Shown: positions 25,751-35,047, counted from the first letter of the stretch. The stretch is 64,000 nucleotides of DNA from an uncultured Parabacteroides sp. (GCA_944325345.1 CALUZV010000005.1:92106-156105), one strand, 5' to 3'. Program-made: numbers and translations. The notes: generated by a model from the sequence alone, not told the origin.

Positions 25751-25884
25751 CATCAACGGTTGATGAGCCTCGTCATCAACACCTGATGTGCTTCCTCATC
25801 AACGGTTGATGAGCCTCGTCATCGACACCTGATGAGCCTCGTCATCGACAGTTGATGCCGAGGCTCATCAGCAGTTGATGCAAC
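25751..25884. repeat. 23-bp palindromic tandem array (6 units)
   Basis: Five 23-base units and a partial sixth begin CATCAAC or CATCGAC and contain its complement GTTGATG or CTGATG, so each can form a hairpin. The tails alternate AGCCTCGT and TGCTTCCT, and one (unit 5) is the complement, CCGAGGCT. The array touches the stop codon of the DUF4469 gene. Confidence 0.85.
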
Positions 25885-25887
25885 TTT

Positions 25888-26691
25888 TTATTGGACGACG
25901 GGACCATCTTCCACATCGTCATCTTCCTTGTCGCCCACATAAAGAGGTATCCGGTATTCAAGGATACGGACGGACTTCAAGAGGGTTGTATTCTGACTGA
26001 AATACGTCTCGATGCGCAGGATATATTCGCCATCGGTCAGCGTGGAGGGCGCGTTGAACATCAAGCGGCTGGGGTCGTTGATGCCGACCGCCGTCGCGGG
26101 GACGGTAGCCACCTCGGCCTGCGTCTCGGCGTTGAGGAAGGCGATTTTGCCGATGCTGTCGCCCGTCGCGTTGAGGCAGCGGATTTTCTTGCCCTTGACT
26201 TCCACCATGCCGCCCGGGGTGATTTTGCCGTCGCTCTGCTTAGTCGTTACGTCGTAAACAAACTCGATGTTGGCGCCGCCCTGGTCCTGCATGTGGCCGG
26301 AATAGACGGGGGTTACCTCCTCCATCGCATCGCGGAGTGCCTTGCTGGGCGATACGTTTGCCACACATTGATTTACACCCTGCGTAAAGAGGGTGGTGTT
26401 TTGGAATAAACCCGTGATGCCGGGTACGTAGAGGGCAGTCTCGGTCGAGACGATATAGCCCTGTTTGAGCAGCCACTTGACTTTCTCGCTGAAGAGCTTC
26501 TGGACGGTCTCGATGGTCTCGAGGCGGAAGTCGGTACGCTCGTCGCAGATAAGTTGGGCTACTCCGTGTGTGTCGATTGTGGCGCGGACATTCACCACGG
26601 CCGTGTAATCGTCTGGGACATCCTTCGTCATCGTGTTCTCGCGAAGGTCGTATTCCCACTGGTTGATTTTAGCTGATGTTGTGTTTGCCAT
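25888..26691 (-). CDS. HU-like plus DUF4469 protein (copy 1)
   Basis: The 267-residue product has an N-terminal HU/IHF-like DNA-binding domain (DYTAVVNVRATIDTHGVAQL, ETIETVQKLFSEKVKWLLKQ, then VTPVYSGHMQDQ) and a C-terminal Ig-like DUF4469 domain (GGMVEVKGKKIRCLN, LTDGEYILRIETYFS). It ends acidic with EDGPVVQ, the same final residues as the HU-like protein at 7.3 kb. It follows the fimbrial-type lipoprotein gene by 32 bases and is likely in one transcript with it. A second related protein lies at 62.1 kb. DNA binding is inferred from the fold only. Confidence 0.7.
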   Translation of the reverse strand: MANTTSAKINQWEYDLRENTMTKDVPDDYTAVVNVRATIDTHGVAQLICDERTDFRLETIETVQKLFSEKVKWLLKQGYIVSTETALYVPGITGLFQNTTLFTQGVNQCVANVSPSKALRDAMEEVTPVYSGHMQDQGGANIEFVYDVTTKQSDGKITPGGMVEVKGKKIRCLNATGDSIGKIAFLNAETQAEVATVPATAVGINDPSRLMFNAPSTLTDGEYILRIETYFSQNTTLLKSVRILEYRIPLYVGDKEDDDVEDGPVVQ

Positions 26692-26723
26692 AACATGAAT
26701 GAATTTATAAGTTAATAATGAAG

Positions 26724-27659
26724 TTACATGATTACAGAGACATCCCCGCCATCGACTTCAGTCCAGTCCTCGATGGTGCCGCCCGGCTCCACCGCCACAT
26801 CCGGGTCATCTTCGGGGAACCACGGGTCGGGGTCAGGCTCCGGTTCCGGCTCAGGGTCGGGCTTCGGCTTCTTCGTGTCAATCTCCGCTTGGAGGGAGAC
26901 CGGCTCGAGGTGGGCGAAGTCCGCCAGGAAGTCCGTCAGGTCGGAGGTATAGGTCAGCTTGCGCCCGTCGGCAAGGGCGATGCGCACGCTCAGGTGTTGC
27001 TGCTTATCTGCGTCAAAACCGAGGACGCGGAACAAGAGGCGGATACCCTTATCGCCGGGCAGCGCCTCGAAGGAGTACAGGGCGACCGTCGCCACCCCTT
27101 CCGCCTCGCGGAGGACTGAACTATCCCCCGAAAGCTGGACGGAGGGAAGGACACCGCTGAGGGTTGCCGTCGCCCCCTCGACCTCCGCCTTCTCGCTGAA
27201 GTTCAAGGTAAATACAAGGGGAACAACCAAGCGGTGCATCCGGAGGGCAAAGTCCACCGTATCGCCCGCAGCCACGCAGACTGTGGTATCGGCAGCAAAC
27301 AAGTAATCGGGGGAAACCAACAGGCCTCCGGCGGTGGTATCGACCGAGGCCACGCCGTCGGACAGGGTGATGCCCTGCGGCTGGTTGTAAGCGAAGAGCG
27401 GATAATCATCCGTCGAGAGTGAATCGGGATAGAGATAGGGAGCCGAGGCCGAGGCTTCAAAGGTCTTCCCGCCTATACCTATATTATATAAGGTAGGGAT
27501 AGTCGTTTCTGCAAGGGCTTCCGACCAGTCCGCTGCGATGCGGAGGTAGCCGGCAGTAGGTTCGGGGACGGGTTCCGGTTCCGGCTCATCCACGGGAGGC
27601 ACATCCGGGAGCACCGGCTCGTCATCCCCACAAGCCACCAAACCCGCCACGGCGAGCAA
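26724..27659 (-). CDS. fimbrial-type (FimB/Mfa2-like) lipoprotein, out of frame with its upstream ATG
   Basis: The coding frame contains a lipobox (AVAGLVACG), a Pro/Glu linker (PDVPPVDEPEPEPVPEPTAG), a beta-rich region with MHRLVVPLVFTLNF and ATLSGVLPSVQL, typical of FimB/Mfa2 (DUF5119) minor fimbrial subunits, and an acidic C-terminal linker (PKPDPEPEPEPDPDP). The only codon that begins the frame near the lipobox is a TTG at 27659, which leaves no charged signal-peptide start. The frame stays open upstream through YNLLKDTFQRACRAISLAGF, a good signal peptide, and reaches a (TCAC)10 tract. The ATG at 27771 before that tract is out of frame here. With 9 or 12 repeats the ATG would be in frame. 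The annotation limits given are the minimal frame. Confidence 0.7.
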   Translation of the reverse strand: MLAVAGLVACGDDEPVLPDVPPVDEPEPEPVPEPTAGYLRIAADWSEALAETTIPTLYNIGIGGKTFEASASAPYLYPDSLSTDDYPLFAYNQPQGITLSDGVASVDTTAGGLLVSPDYLFAADTTVCVAAGDTVDFALRMHRLVVPLVFTLNFSEKAEVEGATATLSGVLPSVQLSGDSSVLREAEGVATVALYSFEALPGDKGIRLLFRVLGFDADKQQHLSVRIALADGRKLTYTSDLTDFLADFAHLEPVSLQAEIDTKKPKPDPEPEPEPDPDPWFPEDDPDVAVEPGGTIEDWTEVDGGDVSVIM

Positions 27660-27722
27660 AAAGAAGCCCGCGAGGGAGATGGCGCGGCAGGCGCGCTGAA
27701 AAGTATCTTTTAGAAGGTTATA

Positions 27723-27762
27723 GTGAGTGAGTGAGTGAGTGAGTGAGTGAGTGAGTGAGTGA
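27723..27762 (-). repeat. (TCAC)10 tetranucleotide tract in the 5' coding region
   Basis: Ten perfect GTGA units (TCAC on the minus strand). Reading from the ATG at 27771, the sequence is ATG TTA CAT, then 40 bases of repeat, then CTA TAA, so translation ends after 17 codons. Loss of one repeat or gain of two restores the frame into the lipoprotein signal peptide. In that case the protein would open MLHSLTHSLTH. Confidence 0.95.
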
Positions 27763-27857
27763 ATGTAACATATTTACCCTCACTTCCAAATTATCGCTCA
27801 TATTTTGTGAATATTTAACCATATCAGGCTACAGATGTATAAATATTATGAATGGGA

Positions 27858-27889
27858 CAAAAGTAAGTAATCTGATTCAATGCACCAAA
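27858..27889 (-). promoter_or_regulatory. full Bacteroidales promoter of the repeat-controlled lipoprotein
   Basis: On the minus strand TTTG (27886-27889) and TACTTTTG (27858-27865) are 20 bases apart, a complete -33/-7 pair. Transcription would start near 27851, giving an 80-base leader to the ATG at 27771. This supports that ATG as the natural start. Confidence 0.7.
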
Positions 27890-27935
27890 GCATTCCCCAA
27901 CTTTTTTCTATCCAGATAGTTAATCTTAGGTTTTG

Positions 27936-28009
27936 TACATCAACATCCGCACTCGCGTATATCAACATCCGCGTTCCCGTCGCTGTTGATGTACGGAAAC
28001 GCGGATGAA
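27936..28009. repeat. short palindromic repeat at the end of the alpha-galactosidase gene
   Basis: ATCAACATCCGC occurs twice and CGGATG and GTTGATGTA appear in the complementary sense, so the stretch can fold. It fits the wording of other arrays here (CATCAAC) but is only partly tandem. It starts a few bases beyond the stop of the alpha-galactosidase gene. Confidence 0.55.
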
Positions 28010-28015
28010 CAGCTA

Positions 28016-30208
28016 TCAGTCTATGGCATCAAGACGCAGACAGCGGCTGGCATATTCCGTGCGTAGCGGAAGGTTCAAGCCGTTGTCCATCAGGAAGCGG
28101 CCGGTGAAGACCTTGCCCTCGACGGCGAGCGGACGCTTGTCGGCGATGTTCAGCTCCGTAACGCGGTAATGCTTCTCCGGGTCGAGGCCGTCCATACGCA
28201 GGACAGGGATTGTCTGATTGACAAAGTGTTCCAGCTTATATGCAAAGAATACCGCCTGCCGCTTGTCCGGGGCGACATACATCAGCGAGGCGACGCCTTT
28301 CCGGTCGTAGGGGGAGACAAGACGATACAAATCACCCTGCTGGACGACGGGGCGGATTTCCTTATATGCAGCGATAGCCTTGCGGGCGAAGTCTTTCTCG
28401 TCATCCGTCATGTTCTTCGGCTGGATTTCCATGCCGAGGCGGCCGGTCATGGCCACATCGAAGCGGAACTTCAGCGGGATGATGCGGCCGGTCTGGTGAT
28501 TGGGCGCCGCGCTGACGTGCGAAGCCATCGCCACGGCGGGGAAGAAATACGACGTGCCCCATTGCATATAGATGCGCTGCAACGCGTCGGTGTTGTCGCT
28601 CACCCAGAACTCGTCGAAGTAGGGCAGCACGCCGTAGTTGGCACGACCGCCGCCGCTGGCACAGGCCTGGATGACAAGGTCGGGATATTTCGCGCGGATG
28701 CGTTCGCAAGCCTTGGCGAAACCGCGGTGGAAATCGACGAGGAGATGCGACTTCTTGTCGGCAGTCAGGTAGGAAGAGCCGAAGTCGATGATGTTCATGT
28801 TGGCATCCCACTTGATATAGGCCAAGTCGGGGTTAGCCGTCATCAAATCATCCACGACCTTGAAGACGAAGTCCTGCACCTCGGGGTTCGAGAGGTCGAG
28901 CACCAGCTGGGTACCGCCCCGGCCCGGATGCGGGGTGCGCTTGGGCGAGCAGACAATCCAGTCGGGGTGTTTTTCGTAGAGTTCGCTCTGCGTGTTGGTC
29001 ATCTCCGGTTCAATCCAGATGCCGAACTTGATGCCACGCTCGGTAGCGGCCTTGACTAAGCCCTGGACGTCGTTCGGGAGCTTGGTCTTGTCGGTAACCC
29101 AGTCGCCCAGAGCGGCGTTGTCCTTGTTACGCTTATACTTGCCGCCAAACCAACCGTCGTCCATCACGAACAGCTCGCCACCCATCGAGGCGATGTCGTC
29201 CATCATCTGGTGCATCTCGTTCTCCTTGATGTCGAGATAGACACCCTCCCAGCTGTTGAGCAAGATGTCGCGCGTTGCCGTTCCGTGGGCAAGATGCGTC
29301 TCGCGTCCCCACTTGTGGAGATTGCGGCTGACGCCACCCAAACCGCTGTCGGAATAGGTAAGGGCAAGCTCGGGAGTTACGAAGGTCTCCTCCGGCTCAA
29401 GAATATACTGGCTGTAGTCCCAATCGATGCCGGCGATGAAGCGATGGATCTTGTTGTAGTCCGTATCGAAGCTCAGGCGGAAGTTACCACCCCAGCAAAG
29501 CGCGGCACCGATGACGCGGCCCGTCTGCTCCGTCGGCTTGCCATCGAGGGAAATCATCACTTCTGCATGACTCGTGTGCGAGTTACGCACGCCATCATGG
29601 TTCTTCACCACCAGCATACCCGGACGGAGCGGCTCGGTAACGACACCGCCTTCAGCGCCCCAACTGCCGTGGAGATGGGAAACCCAGACATCGCCCTGAT
29701 GGATAGGAAGGAAACCGGAGGCATAGCGGAAGAGGGTTACGGGCTTCTTCTCGCCATTGGCAATCTCGCTCCAGGTTTCGATGACATCCAGATTCTTGTA
29801 CGCTTTGTAGAATACTTTCACGGTGAAAGGATAGACGCGGTCTTGGAGGGTGATGGTCGTCGTCCGCGCATCCTGCTGCTCATCGGCAAAGACGTTCTTG
29901 ACTACCAGGTCGAGCGACATATCGCCATCGGCGTGCTGCACCAAGAGCGCCGTCTCGTTCTCACCCAAGGAGCCGAAGGCGGGATAAGCCTGCTCATCGA
30001 AGGCCAGACCGGAACTGTAGATATTCTCCACTTCATCACTGCCTATCTTCTCTCCGTAATAGGCTATCTTCAGTGCTTCGTTCTCCGGGGCGGAGAGGAG
30101 AAGCGACGTGTTGGGCGTGGAAATCAGGATATCCTTCTCCCAGCCGAACATCGGGGATGCGGCCAGCAGGCACGCTCCCGCAAGGAATAATTTTTTAAGT
30201 GCTAACAT
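28016..30208 (-). CDS. alpha-galactosidase, GH36 (secreted)
   Basis: A 730-residue enzyme with signal peptide MLALKKLFLAGACLLAASPM. The N-terminal beta-sandwich (SLDLVVKN, WSEIANGEKKPVTLFRYAS) is followed by the (beta/alpha)8 barrel: LFVMDDGWFGGKYKRNKD, KFGIWIEPEMTN, the nucleophile region AYIKWDANMNI, and the acid/base WVSDNTDALQRIYMQW. It removes terminal alpha-1,6-galactose from raffinose-type sugars or galactomannan in the periplasm. The catalytic residues are present. It stands alone, without SusCD genes. I begin at the methionine of the signal peptide; an in-frame extension upstream lacks one. Confidence 0.92.
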   Translation of the reverse strand: MLALKKLFLAGACLLAASPMFGWEKDILISTPNTSLLLSAPENEALKIAYYGEKIGSDEVENIYSSGLAFDEQAYPAFGSLGENETALLVQHADGDMSLDLVVKNVFADEQQDARTTTITLQDRVYPFTVKVFYKAYKNLDVIETWSEIANGEKKPVTLFRYASGFLPIHQGDVWVSHLHGSWGAEGGVVTEPLRPGMLVVKNHDGVRNSHTSHAEVMISLDGKPTEQTGRVIGAALCWGGNFRLSFDTDYNKIHRFIAGIDWDYSQYILEPEETFVTPELALTYSDSGLGGVSRNLHKWGRETHLAHGTATRDILLNSWEGVYLDIKENEMHQMMDDIASMGGELFVMDDGWFGGKYKRNKDNAALGDWVTDKTKLPNDVQGLVKAATERGIKFGIWIEPEMTNTQSELYEKHPDWIVCSPKRTPHPGRGGTQLVLDLSNPEVQDFVFKVVDDLMTANPDLAYIKWDANMNIIDFGSSYLTADKKSHLLVDFHRGFAKACERIRAKYPDLVIQACASGGGRANYGVLPYFDEFWVSDNTDALQRIYMQWGTSYFFPAVAMASHVSAAPNHQTGRIIPLKFRFDVAMTGRLGMEIQPKNMTDDEKDFARKAIAAYKEIRPVVQQGDLYRLVSPYDRKGVASLMYVAPDKRQAVFFAYKLEHFVNQTIPVLRMDGLDPEKHYRVTELNIADKRPLAVEGKVFTGRFLMDNGLNLPLRTEYASRCLRLDAID

Positions 30209-30370
30209 AATACAATCTGTTTTTAATGGTATATTTTTAAAATGTATGTCTGATAAAAAAGAACGACGCCTACGGGGCGAAACTTCACAGCCTCGCATTC
30301 CTTTGGCGCCGTTTGATAACCATAAATTTAATGTTAAACCAATCTTATAACTATGGTCGAAGATATAATC

Positions 30371-31891
30371 TTATTGATGTTCCTTCCGGAGCAAGTCGTT
30401 CACGGTCTTGACCGGATTGAAGGTAGAGATCGGAACCTCGACGAAGACGGTGTTCCAATCGCTCATCGCACCGTTCCACAAGCCCGGCAATTCCAATGCC
30501 TTCAGCTCGCGACCGTCCTTGCTCTTGTGCGAGATGAAGCCGGTGTTCTTATCCACATAGTCCGGCAAGTTATACTTCTCACCCTTGTGATTCTTCACGG
30601 CGCAAACCAAATCCACCGGATTGAAGTGCGTGCCTTTCTCGAAGAGGGCTTTCTTCTGCGGGTCGTTCATGTCGATTTGCGAGCTTTCGAGGACTTGCAG
30701 GGAAATCGTGCCGTCCGGATTGACAGCCAGGAACGGACCGCCACCCGGTTCGCCGACGTTCTTCACCATACCGCAGACACGCAGCGGGCGAAGCAGTTTG
30801 CTCTTGATATAAAGGATGAGGTCGGCATCTTCCAGCGTCTTGATATCCGGCTTGCGGATGCAGAGTTCGTCTTGCAGGAAGTGAATCATTTCTTCTACTT
30901 GGGCGTGGCTGTACTTGCCTGTCTCGATGAGATTCAGATAACCGAATATCTTCTCCTGGAGTGAAACGAGCACACCGGCCAGAACTTTCTTCCAGATAAC
31001 CGTCGAGCATTTGAAGCTGTCCGGCACCACATTATCGATATTCTTCACGAATACAACATCGGCATCCACATCGTTGAGGTTCTCAATCAGTGCACCGTGT
31101 CCACCCGGACGGAATAGGAGGTTGCCGTCTTTCGTGCGGAAGGGCGTATTGTCCATCGCAGCGGCAATCGTGTCGGTACTCGGCTTCTGGATACTGAACG
31201 AGATGTCATACTTCACGGAGAAGCGGTCTTCGTAGGCCGGTACTTTCGCTGCTACCAATTGCTCGAACAACGCCTTGTGCTCCGGAGAGACGGTGAAATG
31301 GATATTCACTTCGCCGGCATTGTTCTTGGCATACATCGCACCCTCGGCCAGATGTTCTTCCATCGCCGTGCGCGGCCCGTCGGGATATTTGTGGAAGAGG
31401 AGCAAGCCTTTGGGCAGCGAACCGTAATTCAGGCCCTTGCTCTCCAGCAAATTGGAAACGACAGCCTTGTAGGCGCCGGCAGCAACAAGGGCGGCGATGC
31501 CTTTGCCTTCGTTCTCTTCACATTTTGCATTGAGGGCGGGATAGAAAGCGAACTTCTCGATTTCGTCGAAGAACTTCTTCTCGAATGCCGTCGTCGGCTC
31601 GTTGTATTCAGCCGAGAGGAATTCATACAAGTTCTTGAACATACGGCTTGCCGCACCCGAGGCGGGAACGAATTTCACAATCTTTTTGTTTTTTGCCAGA
31701 TAAGCATCCCACGCTTCCATGTACGAAGCCTGTTCATCCTGCGCGATGACTTTGATGCCTTTTTCCACTGAGGCTGATGCCTCTATCTCGAGATAAGGGA
31801 ATCCTTTCTCGAAGCATGCCAACTGCTCTTTGATTTGTGCTTCACTGATGCCTTTGGCTGCTAACAATTCCAAATCTTTTGCGTTTAACAT
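30371..31891 (-). CDS. DUF4301 family protein
   Basis: The 506-residue cytosolic protein is a DUF4301 member. The region KIVKFVPASGAASRMFK near residue 70 resembles the nucleotide-binding loop of sugar nucleotidyltransferases, and FRPGGHGALIENLNDVDAD near 280 adds a second glycine-rich segment. Its biochemical activity is unknown to me; a sugar-nucleotide or kinase-like role is plausible. It has its own promoter (TACATTTG) and is divergent from the RSH gene, with 115 bases between starts. I begin at MLNAKDLELLAAKG since the 16 preceding residues contain no plausible domain. Confidence 0.8.
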   Translation of the reverse strand: MLNAKDLELLAAKGISEAQIKEQLACFEKGFPYLEIEASASVEKGIKVIAQDEQASYMEAWDAYLAKNKKIVKFVPASGAASRMFKNLYEFLSAEYNEPTTAFEKKFFDEIEKFAFYPALNAKCEENEGKGIAALVAAGAYKAVVSNLLESKGLNYGSLPKGLLLFHKYPDGPRTAMEEHLAEGAMYAKNNAGEVNIHFTVSPEHKALFEQLVAAKVPAYEDRFSVKYDISFSIQKPSTDTIAAAMDNTPFRTKDGNLLFRPGGHGALIENLNDVDADVVFVKNIDNVVPDSFKCSTVIWKKVLAGVLVSLQEKIFGYLNLIETGKYSHAQVEEMIHFLQDELCIRKPDIKTLEDADLILYIKSKLLRPLRVCGMVKNVGEPGGGPFLAVNPDGTISLQVLESSQIDMNDPQKKALFEKGTHFNPVDLVCAVKNHKGEKYNLPDYVDKNTGFISHKSKDGRELKALELPGLWNGAMSDWNTVFVEVPISTFNPVKTVNDLLRKEHQ

Positions 31892-31916
31892 AGTATTCCG
31901 TTTATAAATGAATACG

Positions 31917-31924
31917 CAAATGTA
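31917..31924 (-). promoter_or_regulatory. Bacteroidales -7 box of the DUF4301 gene
   Basis: TACATTTG on the minus strand, 26 bases before the chosen ATG. Confidence 0.6.
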
Positions 31925-32006
31925 GAAAAATAGTTGCAAGAATAGTACAACTATCGCGAGAAAAAGATACTTTTACGGCAAGTTTAACGGAAAATATAGG
32001 ATTATC

Positions 32007-34214
32007 ATGGCTAAAGAACCGTTTTTTACCCCTGAAGAGAAGCACGAGTTCTTCTCGAAATACAAGTTGCTGGTGCGTACGCTCGAGCCTTTCCTCGAAA
32101 AAGACGACATCGCAAAGATGAAAACGCTCATGAAGCAAATCATCGCCCAGGAATGCTACGGACGAGACAAAAACGGCATCAACGGCTTGCTCCGCAACAT
32201 CGACACCGCCCTCATCGCCGCCGTCGAAATCGGACTCCGCCGCCCGTCGGTCATCGCCCTCCTGCTCTATCGCCCGGTCTATAAACAGGTCGTCCCGATT
32301 GAGAAAGTCCAGGAGCTTTTCGGCGAGGAAATCACGCTCATGATCCGCCGCCTCCTGAAGACGTCCGACCTCTACGCCCGCAACACGGCGGTCAATTCGG
32401 AGAACTTCCACCATCTGCTCTTCTCCTTTGCCGAGGATGTCCGCGTCATCCTCCTGATGATTGCCGACCGCCTCTGCCTCATGCGCCTCGGCAAGAAGTT
32501 GCAGGAGGAAGACCGTGTCCGCCTCGCCACCGAAGCGGCTTACCTCTACGCGCCCCTCGCCCATCGCCTGGGTCTCTACGCCATCAAGAGCGAGCTGGAG
32601 GATTTGTCGCTCAAATATACCGACCGCAAGCAGTTCGACTTCATCAAGCAGAAGCTGAACGAGACGAAGCGTTCGCGCGACGCCTACATCGCCCAGTTCA
32701 TCGCCCCGATCAAGCAGAAGCTGGAAGAGGCGGGCTTCAAGTTCGAAATCAAGGGCCGCACCAAGTCTATACATTCTATAAATAATAAGCTCAAGAAGCA
32801 AAAGATCGAGTTCGAGAACATCTACGACCTCTTCGCCATCCGCGTCGTCCTTGATACGCCGCTCGAACGCGAACGCTCCGAGTGCTGGCAGGTCTATTCC
32901 ATCATCACGGATATGTACCAGCCGAACCCAAAGCGCCTCAAGGACTGGATTTCCATCCCGAAGTCGAACGGCTACGAGAGCCTCCACATCACCGTCATGG
33001 GTCCGCAGAACAAATGGGTCGAAGTCCAAATCCGCACCAAGCGCATGGACGAGATTGCCGAGCGCGGCCTCGCCGCCCACTGGCGTTACAAGGGCATCAA
33101 GGCGGAGAGCGGGCTGGACGAATTCATGAATACCGTCCGCGCCGCCCTCGAAAACAAGTCGGCCTCACCGCTCGACCTCATGCAGGACTTCAAGATGGAC
33201 CTCTACAAGGACGAAATCTACGTCTTCACCCCGACGGGCGAGCTTATCAAGCTGGCCAAGGGCGCGACGGTCCTCGACTTCGCCTTCTCCATCCACTCGC
33301 AGCTCGGCAGCCGCTGTGTCTCCGCCCGCGTGAACGGCCGCAACGTACCTATTAAATATGTATTGCATAATGGCGACTCGGTCGAGATTGTTACCTCGCC
33401 CACGCAGTCGCCCAAGCAGGACTGGCTCAGCTTCGTCGTTACCTCCAAGGCGCGCGTCCGCATCAAGCAGGCCCTGCGCGAGGAAGCTGCCAAGACGGCC
33501 GACTATGCCAAGGAGATGCTCCAGCGCCGCTTCAAGAACCGCAAGATCGAGATGGACGAACCGACCCTCATGCGCTACATCAAGCGTAAGGGCTACAAGA
33601 CGGTTACCGACTTCTACCTCGACCTCGGCGAGGAGCGCCTCGACGCCAACGCCGTCATCGACGAATACATCGACCTCGTCCGCCGCGAATCCGAGACGAC
33701 CGAGCCTGCCATCCGCAGCGCCGAGGAATTCAGCACCACCACGCAGGCCGAGGAAATCGCCACCGCCAAAGACGTCTTGGTCATCGACAAGAACCTGACG
33801 GGCGTGGAATACTCCCTCGCCAAATGCTGCAACCCGATTTACGGCGACGAAGTCTTCGGCTTCGTCTCGACACGCGGCATCAAGATACACCGCATGGACT
33901 GCCCCAACGCGCAGGAGATGTTCAGCCGCTTCGGCTACCGCGTCGTCCCCGCCCGCTGGAGCGGCAAGGGCTCGGGCGACGGCTACGTGGTAACGCTCCG
34001 CGTCGTCGGGCGCGACGACATCGCCATCGTAACGAACATCACCTCCGTCATCGGCAAGGAGCCGAACGTCAGCCTCCGCTCGCTCAACATCGACTCCACC
34101 GACGGCCTCTTCCAGGGCACCTTCTCCGTCATGGTGCGCGACAACGTGGCGCTCAACCAGCTGGTGAAGAAGCTGAAAGGGGTGAAAGGGGTGAAGAATG
34201 TGGAGAGGAGCTGA
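32007..34214 (+). CDS. RelA/SpoT homologue, (p)ppGpp synthetase with degenerate HD domain
   Basis: The 735-residue protein has, in order, an HD region (1-190), the synthetase domain (240-350), TGS (395-455), helical, CC and ACT domains (660-735). The synthetase motifs are intact: GRTKSIHSI, YDLFAIRVV, WISIPKSNGYESLHITV, and EVQIRTKRMDEIAERG. The HD region lacks the key residues: where hydrolases have LLHD there is LLYRPV, and where they have ADRLHNMR there is ADRLCLMR. It is thus probably synthesis-only (RelA-like). The TGS segment is DEIYVFTPTGELIKLAKGAT and the ACT domain ends KGVKGVKNVERS. Start is the first ATG after the divergent promoter region. Confidence 0.93.
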   Translation: MAKEPFFTPEEKHEFFSKYKLLVRTLEPFLEKDDIAKMKTLMKQIIAQECYGRDKNGINGLLRNIDTALIAAVEIGLRRPSVIALLLYRPVYKQVVPIEKVQELFGEEITLMIRRLLKTSDLYARNTAVNSENFHHLLFSFAEDVRVILLMIADRLCLMRLGKKLQEEDRVRLATEAAYLYAPLAHRLGLYAIKSELEDLSLKYTDRKQFDFIKQKLNETKRSRDAYIAQFIAPIKQKLEEAGFKFEIKGRTKSIHSINNKLKKQKIEFENIYDLFAIRVVLDTPLERERSECWQVYSIITDMYQPNPKRLKDWISIPKSNGYESLHITVMGPQNKWVEVQIRTKRMDEIAERGLAAHWRYKGIKAESGLDEFMNTVRAALENKSASPLDLMQDFKMDLYKDEIYVFTPTGELIKLAKGATVLDFAFSIHSQLGSRCVSARVNGRNVPIKYVLHNGDSVEIVTSPTQSPKQDWLSFVVTSKARVRIKQALREEAAKTADYAKEMLQRRFKNRKIEMDEPTLMRYIKRKGYKTVTDFYLDLGEERLDANAVIDEYIDLVRRESETTEPAIRSAEEFSTTTQAEEIATAKDVLVIDKNLTGVEYSLAKCCNPIYGDEVFGFVSTRGIKIHRMDCPNAQEMFSRFGYRVVPARWSGKGSGDGYVVTLRVVGRDDIAIVTNITSVIGKEPNVSLRSLNIDSTDGLFQGTFSVMVRDNVALNQLVKKLKGVKGVKNVERS

Positions 34215-34239
34215 TGGAAATGATGAATTAGATTTATTC

Positions 34240-34405
34240 CGACCCGGCGTTGAAACACCGGGCTATGCATGGGTTAAAACCCCTCGCCGACGGTAGCCTC
34301 CCAGACCCGGCACTGAAGTGCCGGGCTAAACATAAGCATCCGCCTCACAAACACGGCGATAAATCGCCGTGTTATGCATAGCCCGGCAATTCATTGCCGG
34401 GTTTC
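34240..34405. repeat. CCCGGC...GCCGGG hairpin cluster after the RSH gene
   Basis: Four hairpins follow one another: CCCGGCGTTGAAACACCGGG, CCCGGCACTGAAGTGCCGGG, AACACGGCGATAAATCGCCG with TGTT, and CCCGGCAATTCATTGCCGGG. The loops and stems differ but share GGCTAAA or GGCTATGCAT flanks. The same family appears after 35350, so the small secreted gene in between is bracketed by copies. Confidence 0.85.
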
Positions 34406-34455
34406 GGGATTCCACCCCATTAGGGTTTTAACCCATTATCTCTAAATACAATAAT

Positions 34456-34956
34456 ATGAAATATATAGCTTTCATCCTATTCTCCCTCCTCCTCGCCGCC
34501 CCCTCGTTTGCCCAGAATTACCAATATTTCGAGGTAAACGATCTGGAGACGCGCGTTTTCCTCAGACTTAAAGCCTCGTATTCTCCTGCGCCGCGGAAAC
34601 GCAATCCGGATATAAGGGTAAGAGATTTCCGGACAGTGAATAATGTAGCGTGTATGCAAAAAATCGCGACAATCTTTCAAAAGCATTTTGCCGGATTGAC
34701 CGACGACGAATTGGCGGCATTAAAACCGGTCAAATACGTCCTTCTGTTCGATAAAGACTTCATGGTTTGGAACTTCGCAATAAATTTCCCGAAGCAATCC
34801 AGCCCCGTCATCCTGAAATACGAAGCCAACTGCTACCACTTCGGGAAGGAGTTGATAGGCTTCGACCTGTCTCCATACGTAATCCCCGCAAATCCGAAGC
34901 TATTTGCCGGCAGCGACTTTCATTTCCAGCTGTTTATGCCCATGCGATACTTCTAA
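34456..34956 (+). CDS. small secreted protein of unknown function
   Basis: The 166-residue product has a clear type I signal peptide (MKYIAFILFSLLLAAPSFAQ). The mature part is mixed alpha/beta (YQYFEVNDLETRVFLRLKAS, then DFRTVNNVACMQKIATIFQK) with two cysteines and a hydrophobic end. I do not recognise the family beyond an impression of a Bacteroidales-only DUF. It stands alone between two repeat regions. A small palindrome-rich segment precedes it and no promoter box is obvious. Confidence 0.65.
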   Translation: MKYIAFILFSLLLAAPSFAQNYQYFEVNDLETRVFLRLKASYSPAPRKRNPDIRVRDFRTVNNVACMQKIATIFQKHFAGLTDDELAALKPVKYVLLFDKDFMVWNFAINFPKQSSPVILKYEANCYHFGKELIGFDLSPYVIPANPKLFAGSDFHFQLFMPMRYF

Positions 34957-35047
34957 CCCGCTTAATCCCGTAGGTTTCAACCTACGGCTATTTATAATCC
35001 CGCTCGCGCGGGATTGGGATGGTTTTAACCCCCGCTTGACGAAACTT

